Assembly: GCA_946902985.2 (NCBI GenBank)
Contig: OX336388.2
Span: 1,218,214,609-1,218,278,608 of the forward strand
Reading direction: 5' to 3'
Length of the DNA: 64,000 nucleotides
Origin: Meconema thalassinum
Lineage: Eukaryota; Arthropoda; Insecta; Orthoptera; Tettigoniidae
The notes beneath the pieces are model-generated. The model was not told where the DNA came from, ran no database searches, and saw only the letters and a program-made list of their open reading frames with translations. The position numbers and the translations under genes are program-made. Position 1 is the first letter of the stretch; the number at the start of each line of letters is the position of its first letter. Of this stretch, positions 56,790 to 64,000 are shown piece after piece.

Positions 56790-57414
56790 AAGTTTATTAC
56801 TTTCATCCAGTCTCTAGTGACAGATATTAATAGAACGCCTCAGTTGTCTGTCAAGGTCAGTAGTAGATTTGTTTACATTGTCCAACTTCTCCTGCATAGA
56901 TAATAGTAGTTCATAAATTTCACTAACAGATGGCGCCGCTGTCGCTGGTTTCCACTGTGTAAACTCTCACGCCTCTTGCTAGAGCACTGTTTACACCTCC
57001 ATATTTGATTTTGAGATAGCATATAGTCTACATCCGCTTCTTTGAGATTCACACATTCACTGCACTGAATTTTGACTGTTATGTCTTTCCTAGGGACTGT
57101 CTTTGAACATTCCAAGCAGGTACTCAACGCTCCACTCTTTGGATATATCGACTTGAAAGGCAAAGATGTGACAAGTGAGGATACCCCCACACTTCAAATG
57201 AATTAGGTTGGTAATACTGGTGTTCTAATGTTTACATGCACATTTTGACCATAAAACTGCACAATTCAGCAATTAAATGGATATCTAGCGGTCTAATTTA
57301 TATATTGAATAGTCCTGTGTAACTTACTGCACCCGTAGAGACATGTTTAAGTCGTTCCACTTCAATATTCACCAGATATAACACTATTTATACGGAGCAC
57401 AAACTGACCCGACT
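56790..57414 (-). mobile_element. LINE-1 family, 5' region of a second copy
   Basis: 57270-57414 closely matches 38243-38391, ending at the same GACCCGACTGC, so it marks the 5' end of the family. It carries an ORF1 with a zinc-binding motif on the minus strand. ORF2 is missing because the copy stops at the LINE-5 insertion point. Confidence 0.65.
56873..57190 (-). pseudogene. LINE-1 family ORF1 fragment with PHD-type zinc motif
   Basis: 105 residues. CLECSKTVPRKD, VKIQCSECVNL and QIWRCKQC give C-X2-C ... C-X2-C ... W-x-C-X2-C spacing like the PHD/RING-type fingers in CR1/L2-group ORF1 proteins. The frame ends soon after at RRSWTM, so only the N-terminal part is left. Its function in LINEs is presumed RNA or protein binding. 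The identification is by Cys spacing and position. Confidence 0.6.
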
Positions 57415-57424
57415 GCATTACGCC

Positions 57425-57775
57425 ATGACTCTCTCATCATAAACCATCTCCAGTTGCCCGGGTGCGGCGTACGAGTCCCTTCCATCTTGTCCTGTCCTCA
57501 TACCACTTCTCTTCCATCACCTTGCTCTAGTCTAGACCTTTCTTCATCACACATTCTTTTTGACTAAATCTATCCATTTTCCCCTTGGTCTTCCCACAGA
57601 CCTTCTTTCCACCTCACTTTCAAACACCTTCCTTACAGTGCTGTTTGCAGGCATCCATTTTATGTGGCCAAATCACTTGAGTCTTCATTTCTGGTCTTCT
57701 TGAGAAGGATTTCTTCCATTCCTACTTCCTCTCATTACCACATTTCTAACTCTGTCCTTCCTGGTCTTCTGTGCC
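57425..57775 (-). pseudogene. LINE C-terminal fragment (minus strand)
   Basis: Read on the minus strand, KVMEEKWYEDRTRWKGLVRR and GKTKGKMDRFSQ-like pieces (after allowing shifts) correspond to the C-terminal end of LINE-A-type proteins (compare WWEDRRRWRGL at 12430). Several stops are present. The plus-strand LINE copy at 57811 is inserted next to it. Confidence 0.65.
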
Positions 57776-57810
57776 AAGCACTAATAAACAAAATAGATAT
57801 ATATCATGCT

Positions 57811-58249
57811 CATATGCAGCAGAAACTTGGACAATGACTAAGAGGGATGAGAGCAGAGCACAGGCAGCTGAGATGAGATTCCTGAGAAGTATGGTCCAGA
57901 AAACGAGGAGAGACAGAGTGAGAAATGAAGATATACGGAAAGAACTGGGAGTACAGAAACTAACTGACAAACTGGAGCAAAACAGATTGAGATGGTTTGG
58001 ACAGGTCAAACGGATGAATGAAGAAAGGCTACCAAGACGAGCACTGGAACGACGGATGACAGGGAAGAGAGGACGAGGAAGACCAAGAATGCATTGGATG
58101 GAGTCGGTGAAGTATAGCATCAGAAAACGGAACCTGGATTGGAACACCGTGTCGGAAGAGGAATGGTGGAATGACAGAACAATGTGGAGAGGAACCATAT
58201 TTGCCCCTACCCAGTGTCAGCTGGAAAAGGGGAAATGAAGATGATGATG
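57811..58249 (+). pseudogene. LINE-A-like C-terminal copy, perfect 16-bp TSD
   Basis: Plus strand: SYAAETWTMTKRDESRAQAA, LEQNRLRWFGQVKRMNEERL and VSEEEWWNDRTMWRGTIF match the C-terminal region of LINE-A (RSRLRWYGHVKRM-type block), but only the last 150 residues are present. The 3' end has ATG repeats, like LINE-A. AGATATATATCATGCT is repeated at 57795-57810 and 58250-58265. It is a severely 5'-truncated retroposed copy, with no stop in the remaining frame, so it is fairly young. Confidence 0.92.
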
Positions 58250-58265
58250 AGATATATATCATGCT

Positions 58266-58588
58266 GTTTCATGTATGAGTATATACGGTATGTACATAAT
58301 CTTGAGCAGCCAGATAAATTTGGTATTGATATATGCACATTATCATTTGGGTAGGAAAAGCTTAATCCGACAAAAAATGACAAACTCCTAGGTCCCACCC
58401 AATTAATACATTTTATATTCTTAGAAAACAATTACATCATTCCAGATACATGTTTCAGGGGTCAGTCGTGTCCCCCCTCTTCAGCCTTGTTTAAAACAAC
58501 TATACACTTAAATAACATTGTTAAGAATATTGATTAAGAGAAACATAGAAGAAATCAACATTAAATATAAAAACTTTTATTATAATAA
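58266..58588. other. no recognisable feature
   Basis: AT-rich flank between a LINE fragment and a MITE. Nothing was recognised. Confidence 0.45.
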
Positions 58589-59390
58589 TTAGGGTTCGGA
58601 TTTTTAGGTGCTAAAATTGGGAAAATATTTATTTTATATGTATTAAAAATACCTGAAATATGTGAAAAAAAAGTAAAAATATTTAATTAATTTATTTTAT
58701 TAATGTGAATATCAACAATATGCAGTACTCACGAATGCAATTTATTCTAGGATTGCCTCACTGCTAAAGCATTACAATACACAACGAGATACATCTTCAG
58801 GTTGTCCATCACAAATTATCGACGATTATCGCGAGACACTTATTCTGAAGGCGCGAAACTGCGGCAATATGTTTCTTGCCCTTGAGGTGTTGTGTAACTT
58901 GAGATTGCTGTTCAGCCTTGATTTCTTTCCCATATGGTTGGCACAACAGACCCCCCCCCCATCAGAAGTAAAATTATCTTTCAATTCTTTACTCTTCACA
59001 GTGCCAGAAATGTACTGCATGTGAGTGACACTGGTTCCAGGTTTCTGGGGAGGGGTAGGTATAGCATGTGGTGCAATATGGCTATGGACAAGGAAATCCC
59101 CGGCTTCCACAGTGTGTGGGGCGGGCCGACAAGTTAAGAATAACACAGTTGCAAGCTGATATACGCTGTGCATGAAGGTTAGATAGCTCACAGGTTCTTC
59201 CCCGTTGAACTAACACAGAACAAAAATGCAATAAACTGAATGATCTAGCATACTGATTTTTTAAAATGTAAATATTATGTCTTTTTATGTGCTAATAAGT
59301 GAAAAGCAGGAATTTATGTATTTATAGAAAAAAAATCTTAAAATATGTAACATAAAAAAATATGTATTTACCTAAAAATCTGAGCCCTAA
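58589..59390. mobile_element. hAT-like MITE, 802 bp
   Basis: Inverted ends TTAGGGTTCGGATTTTTAGG (58589) and, on the minus strand from 59390, TTAGGGCTCAGATTTTTAGG differ at two bases. Flanks TATAATAA (58581-58588) and TATAATAC (59391-59398) fit an 8-bp TSD with one change. A 121-residue minus-strand frame (59191-58826) contains MGKKSRLNSNLKLHNTS, loosely like the end of a BED finger, but no transposase core. Confidence 0.7.
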
Positions 59391-59499
59391 TATAATACTT
59401 TTACTAGTTGATACCCGTCAAAATGTGACGGTCATTGGGAAAATATTTACTGAAGGATTATCTTATACAGTATGCATTTTTTTGAACGATTACTTTTTG

Positions 59500-59670
59500 A
59501 TACTGTTGCAACTTTAAGGGCGTCGAAAGATCGACTTTGCAACATATAACTGGCCATGACTGAAACCTTGATGAGGCAAATAGAGACCTACACATTCCTG
59601 AGTTTCCCCTTGAGCTTTATTGATTGTTTATGCCAAGCAAATTGGAAAATTGAAGTGTTTTATCAGAAGA
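59500..59670 (-). pseudogene. Helitron helicase C-terminal remnant
   Basis: On the minus strand TINKAQGETQECVG and, one frame on, VYLPHQGFSHGQLYVAKS match the conserved end of the PIF1-type helicase in Helitrons (INKAQGQT and FSHGQLYVALSR motifs V-VI). At least one frameshift lies between the two pieces and a stop follows. The rest of the Rep/helicase gene is absent. Confidence 0.8.
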
Positions 59671-59775
59671 TGTTAAGTCAAGTCGAAGGATTATACTGTA
59701 GCTCTTTGCCCATTAAGTGATTTGCCTCCACATATACTTACTCTAAAAGTTTGAACCATGGAGCCAAAACAATAT

Positions 59776-60680
59776 TTCCCCCCTTTTTAATTGTCATAAA
59801 CAAAGATCTCAGTAAGACGCGGCGGGATCTGCCATTTCTCTGGTGGAATAGAGCCATTGTGCGCAAGCGCGGGAGCGACAAATATTCAATTTTTCTTTAA
59901 TAATTTAAAAATATGCCCTAACATATATTTGCTTTCAAAGACACTCTGCAAATCTACATGCCAAGAGTTCTCGTTAGAATGCATTACGAAGTCAATCAGT
60001 TAAGACGTTATCTCAATCTCGTGGTAACAAAAAACAGCTTAGTGATTTAAATATATAGAATAGATACCGTAGATGGCAACGTAAATCACGGAGAATTTGT
60101 TACTTTACGGCAATGAAAAAGTAAAATAGGTTTCGACAATGTAATACCAATTGTAAGAAAGAAGAAAACGGAAATAAAAGAAACATATCCGAGGTGGGAT
60201 TCGAACCCTCTCGACGATGCAGAAACAAATTCGCAGACTGTAACACTAGCCCCGCACCCACCCAGACAATATGACTCCTGTGCAATATTAAGCTACCTAA
60301 ACAGCATACACACTCAACTGCCAGTGTAAGTTCTTCAATACTTCCCTTATTTTATAATTCTATTTCAATGCATATCGTGGAAACATAAACAATATTTCCC
60401 CCCTGTTTAATCGTCATAAACGAAGATCTCAGTAAGATGTGATTTCTCTGGTGGAATAGAGCCATTGTGAGCAAGCAGCAAATATTACATTTTTCTTTAA
60501 TAATTTAAAAATATACCCTAACATAATATGTTAAATATATTATATTTTCCTTTTAAAGACACTCTGCAAATTTTCATGCCAAGAGCTCTCGATAGAATGC
60601 ATTACGAAGTCAGTTGGTCAAGACGTTATCTCAATCTCGCGGTAACAAAAATCAGTTTAATGTTTTATTAAATATATAGA
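59776..60680. repeat. direct repeat pair of about 290 bp inside the Helitron
   Basis: 59776-60062 and 60389-60683 share long matches in the same order: AAGATCTCAGTAAGA, TCTCTGGTGGAATAGAGCCA, TTTTTCTTTAATAATTTAAA and GACACTCTGCAAAT. Both end at a Helitron 5' terminus (TATATAGA). One element end has been copied next to another. Confidence 0.85.
60186..60262 (-). repeat. tRNA-like sequence (SINE head or tRNA relic)
   Basis: The minus strand has GGGGCTAGTGTTACAGTCTG (weak A box) and GGGTTCGAATCCCACCTCGG (strong B box and T arm). The arms do not fold into a full cloverleaf by eye, so it is probably a SINE head or tRNA pseudogene. Confidence 0.45.
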
Positions 60681-60723
60681 TTGCAGCCAAATAGCCATCA
60701 GAAATAAAGTATAAACACGTACA

Positions 60724-61990
60724 CTAAAATTGCGCTCTGGCACGTTGAGTTGCATAGTCTTTGATTGATGTTTTTCTTTTCCTACAGAGCTCTAAGTGGT
60801 AGCGATCACATGCTTGTCCACATAGTTGGCATGCACATGTCACTGTAGGTTCATGGAAATATTTGTTAATGGAAATAAGGTGATGAAAACCATGGACCGC
60901 CAGATGTGTAAACACATTCCTCAACTCAAAGTTGGTTGTTGTCCACAACCGGTCGATCATGGCTCCAGTTCCATAAAATTCTTGAGGGATGCCTTATCTT
61001 TTTTTCTTCAATAATGTTAGTAGATTTTCCGATACTCTGGTGTTTGGTAGAGGTAGATAGTTTCTAAAGTCTTCAATAGGAAATGATTCTCGTGCCAAGA
61101 TGTAGACGAATTGTGACCTGGTAGTTTTTGACACTCCGATTTTTTTAATTTTTTTTTTTTAATGAATAATGCCTTCACTCTTTCTATTGAGGAAAGGTTC
61201 TTTCCTGTTAGGTGTTGCCAAATGACTTCAATGCCATATATTAAAATAGGCATGATTTTATTTCTGAAAAGAGCCATTGCTGTCTCTAAGCTGAGGGTTC
61301 TCAAGTATCTAATTTCATGCATTGCCCGTACCGCTTGCGTTGATTTCTCTATCACATGATATGTAAAACATGTAGCACTTGTTTGGAGCGTGATACCCTG
61401 ATGTTTGAATTCCTTTACAATGTTTATTTTCCTCCTCTTGATGAAAATTTCTGTCGCTGCTGGAACCTTCCCTCCTTTTCTAAACACCATCATCACCGTT
61501 TTTGAAACGTTCATTTCAAACTTGTGATCGGAGCACCATTGTTCCATTTCTGTTAATGTGTTTTGGAGTTTGACGTCTTTAGAGCCAATTACTACGTCCT
61601 CTCTTTGAACTATTCTCATGATTTATTCTGTTGCCAGAATGAAAAGTAAAGGGCTAATTGGATCACCCTGAAGTATTCCGTTTGTTTGCAATAATTGTTC
61701 TGACAATGAAATATTGTCGGAAATTATTAGTTTGTTCCATAAGAGTATTGATTTTATAGTTTGCGTCCATACATTATATCTACCTTGGGTTTCTTCTAGT
61801 TTCTGTATCACAAGTTCTCGGATTATGAGATCAAATACTTTGGTAAAGTCTATGAAGACTGTGTAAAACTTTTCGTTTCCTTCTAGGCCATCCCATATAT
61901 TAGTTAGTAGTAGTTCTGTTGCAGTCATAGTATGTTGATCTTCCCTTCCTGATCCCGAATTGAGTGTCTGGGATGTTCATCTATCTTTTA
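60724..61990 (-). pseudogene. LINE-2-related reverse transcriptase, decayed
   Basis: Minus strand. Block 61928-61623 has YTVFIDFTKVFDLIIRELVI (motif A) and NGILQGDPISPLLFILATE (motif B). Block 61619-61017 starts QREDVVIGS where YADDMVL is expected, so the catalytic box is damaged, and goes on with VMMVFRKGGKVPAATEIFIK and PILIYGIEVIWQHLTGKNLS. Block 60960-60724 has VFTHLAVHGFHHLISINKYF and CACQLCGQACDRYHLELC, the C-terminal zinc motif. Each block is a diverged match to LINE-2b ORF2, so it is an older relative from the same clade. The endonuclease is missing. Confidence 0.85.
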
Positions 61991-62099
61991 TTCTTTCTGT
62001 AATTGTTTTTGTGAGTAATTTGAAAGGAATATTTTCAAGAGCAATGCCTCTGTATATGTGTTAGTGTCCTTTGGGTCTCATTTTCCTTTCATTCATGTT

Positions 62100-62229
62100 C
62101 TCAATCCATAGATTGGTCAGCAGCAATCATCCTCATCCATTCTTCCCTGTCGCCAGTCAGTCTCTTCATGTCTCTGTATGAATGGACATGAACATCCGTT
62201 ATGATCTGTTTGATGATGATGATGATGAT
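62100..62229 (-). repeat. LINE 3'-end scrap and ATG microsatellite
   Basis: Minus strand MKRLTGDREEWMRMIAADQS resembles the last residues of RTE-type LINE proteins. A GATGAT microsatellite stands at 62213-62229. Confidence 0.5.
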
Positions 62230-63840
62230 AATGGTTGTTTTAAGGGGCCTAACAGCAAGGTTATCGGCCCCTGATGAGATGAAATGGCGTGAAATGAAAG
62301 GATGAAGATAAAAACAGCTCACTACTATGGATGAAACGAAAATGGTTTATATAAAACAGACAGTGAGCCCCAACAAATATGCCTTATTTGAATAAAAAGA
62401 ATAAAAGGTGGATGGTAAAACACAATAAAACAAATAAAGCATAGTGAACAATAAAATAGATGAACGCAACTAAAAACATAAAACAGACTTAACCTGAATT
62501 AAAAGTCTTAACTTACATTAAAACTTAAAAAAGTAACCACTCTCCCTCATGAACCGGATGACGAGGTCTGCTGACTGCCCATCATCACGGGAAGGGAGAG
62601 GGTATTAGGCAGTTTAAGAGTCCTTCGCAGATCGGCCAAATCCACACACTCCAAGAGAATGTGTGCAACGGTTAGGCGGGCGTCGCAAGTACACACAGGG
62701 GGGTCTTCTCTCTTTAGCAAGTGGGAGTGCATAGCAATCCCATGGCCGATCCGGAGTCGACAGAGTAACACAGCTTCCTTCCGGAGAGATCGGAAGGAGG
62801 ATTTCCACACCTTCGTTGTCTCCTTGATGCCTCTCAGTTTGTTAGGTGGAGGCGACAGGATCGAGTGTCGCAACTGAGAGCGCACATCACTAGCAGGCAC
62901 CTTATACGGTAGCGAGGGCAGTGCGACTGGCTCTCTCGCCGCCTGATCAGCAAGCTCGTTTCCCGCAATAGCCCAAAGGTCACTCCGGTTCCAGCATTAC
63001 ACGTACTGACGAGCAGGTCGTGAACACGCTGGACCAGCGGGTGCTTCGGGAAACACACATCAATCGCTTGCAGCGCACTCAGAGAGTCAGTACACACAAG
63101 AAAGTGCTGGTGATCGTCCAATAACGTGTACCGCAGAGCCTCTATGATGGCATAGAGCTCCGCTGTGTACACGCTACAGGCCTCGGGAAGTGGAATGAGA
63201 AACCGACGACCCTCAACCACAAATGCACAGCCTACTTTCTCGTTTGCCCTCGAACCGTCCGTGAATAGAAGCCCTGATCCTGGATACTGGCTCACCACGG
63301 ACTGGAACAGCCTCCGATGGACAGAGAAGTCTGTGTCCGACTTGGGGCCGGTGTGCAGATCCAGGATGATATCAGGGCGAGAGACCATCCACGGAGGGGC
63401 CTTGCTAGGTACTCGGACGATACAGGAAATGGAAGGAAATCGGAACTGCCGGTATGAGTCATCCAAGCGAATCCTCGCCGGCCGAGTGGCTCGGGCGAGC
63501 GCATCATACAGCCGGCGATTCGGATTGTTAAACAAACATGGATAACTTGGATGAAGTGGCATCTGTCGAATAGTTGCAGCATAGGTCAGCAGTACCTGTT
63601 GGCGCCTCAGATGTAAAGGAGGAACGCCAGCCTCGGCGAGCAAGCTGACGACTGGGGTCGTCCGAAAGGCTCCCGTCGCCAGCCTCACACCTCTGTGGTG
63701 GACGCTGTTCAGTTTAACAAGCACTGACTTACGGTCCGAACCATATGCTACACTGCCATAATCTAATCTACATAAAATAAGTGCCTTATAGAAACGTAGG
63801 AGCACCGCACGGTCCGCCCCCCACGATGTGCCGCTAAAGA
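62230..63840 (-). pseudogene. LINE-6: I/R1-like, thumb and RNase H region
   Basis: Minus strand. From about 63840 the thumb segment reads LLRFYKALILCRLDYGSVAY and NSVHHRGVRLATGAFRTTPV. The RNase H domain follows with LLFTDGSRANEKVGCAFVVE (first Asp), YTAELYAIIEALRYTL (Glu) and LVCTDSLSALQAID (Asp). A frameshift near 62985 moves the frame, after which AIAGNELADQAAREP holds the last RNase H Asp. The C-terminal zinc-knuckle region has CTCDARLTVAHILLEC. RNase H in a LINE is typical of I, R1, LOA and related clades. RT palm and endonuclease lie beyond the copy. The 3' untranslated part (62230-62540) begins with GGGGCCTAACAGCAAGGTTA. Confidence 0.88.
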
Positions 63841-64000
63841 CTGCTACACACTATCAGACCAGACCAGACGACGTGGACGGGCAAGTTGCTAGGTCGGGGG
63901 ACGGCTTTGCATACACACCATCATACCAGATCTCCAGAGTATCAAGGCCAACTACAATACTCAGACCATAATGCAGGTATCGAAAGTTTGAAAATGGCGT
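63841..64000. other. window edge, nothing recognised
   Basis: A stop lies upstream of the LINE-6 frame near 63850, and no further RT sequence is recognisable. It may be the 5'-truncation flank. Confidence 0.4.

Larger units (their letters stand above)
59406..60680 (-). mobile_element. Helitron, non-autonomous
   Basis: Read on the minus strand it starts A|TCTATATATTTAATAAAAC at 60680 and ends, at 59406, with the hairpin CCGTCA-(5 nt)-TGACGG, then GTATCAA and CTAG|T. The TC start, 3' hairpin about 8 nt before CTAG, and A/T target are the Helitron hallmarks. A helicase remnant lies just inside the 3' end. The 5' end is duplicated internally (60059). Confidence 0.88.

Noticed and set aside
60100..60285. 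Functional tRNA gene at the GGTTCGAATCC motif
   Set aside because: The B box is good but the A box and acceptor stem do not pair well by eye. A SINE head or tRNA relic is more likely.

Overview
This is a eukaryotic genomic window with no recognisable host gene. Nearly all of the interpretable sequence is transposable elements (TEs) and tandem repeats. The TE set is non-LTR retrotransposons with APE endonuclease, a Gypsy LTR element, several hAT and mariner relics, a THAP/P-type element, a Helitron, and tRNA-derived SINEs in two families. Together with the low coding density this points to a large, repeat-rich arthropod genome, most likely an insect. The species cannot be named from sequence alone.

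Layout. 1-16.4 kb holds the end of a 292-bp tandem array, a mariner pseudogene, a roughly 4.4-kb decayed hAT element, a SINE, a candidate LTR and a degraded LINE (minus strand). 16.44-46.57 kb is one nested stack. A Gypsy element (4-bp target duplication, TSD, ATAT) carries a gag-pol -1 frameshift signal. Its 3' LTR is cut into three pieces (22424-22757, 38418-38515, 46321-46573). The first cut holds a CR1/L2-like LINE (from 22758, minus strand). That LINE contains a second LINE fragment and a DNA transposon (27508-38242, TSD TCA), which is itself loaded with a further DNA transposon (27552-34544, TSD ATA), an intact two-ORF LINE (31.05-34.4 kb) and a hAT element (34992-38185) filled with a 53-bp satellite. 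The second cut holds a third DNA transposon (38516-46320, TSD TCT) carrying a P/THAP element, a 123-bp tandem array and SINEs.

46.6-64 kb holds a promoter-like stretch, several 5'-truncated LINE pseudogenes on both strands, a second copy of the 292-bp array element, SINEs, a LINE inserted into another LINE with a perfect 16-bp TSD, a hAT-like MITE, a Helitron with hairpin and CTAG end, and an I-clade-like LINE with RNase H.

The best leads are: (1) the three elements with GGCTGT termini and 3-bp TSDs, whose interiors share a striking excess of the palindrome TAGGCCTA; (2) the textbook frameshift signal in Gypsy; (3) a 2A-like NPGP motif in the CR1-like LINE; (4) the intact two-ORF LINE with an identical inverted fragment; and (5) a hAT element that has amplified its own subterminal motif into a satellite. 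All calls rest on reading the sequence. No database search was run.
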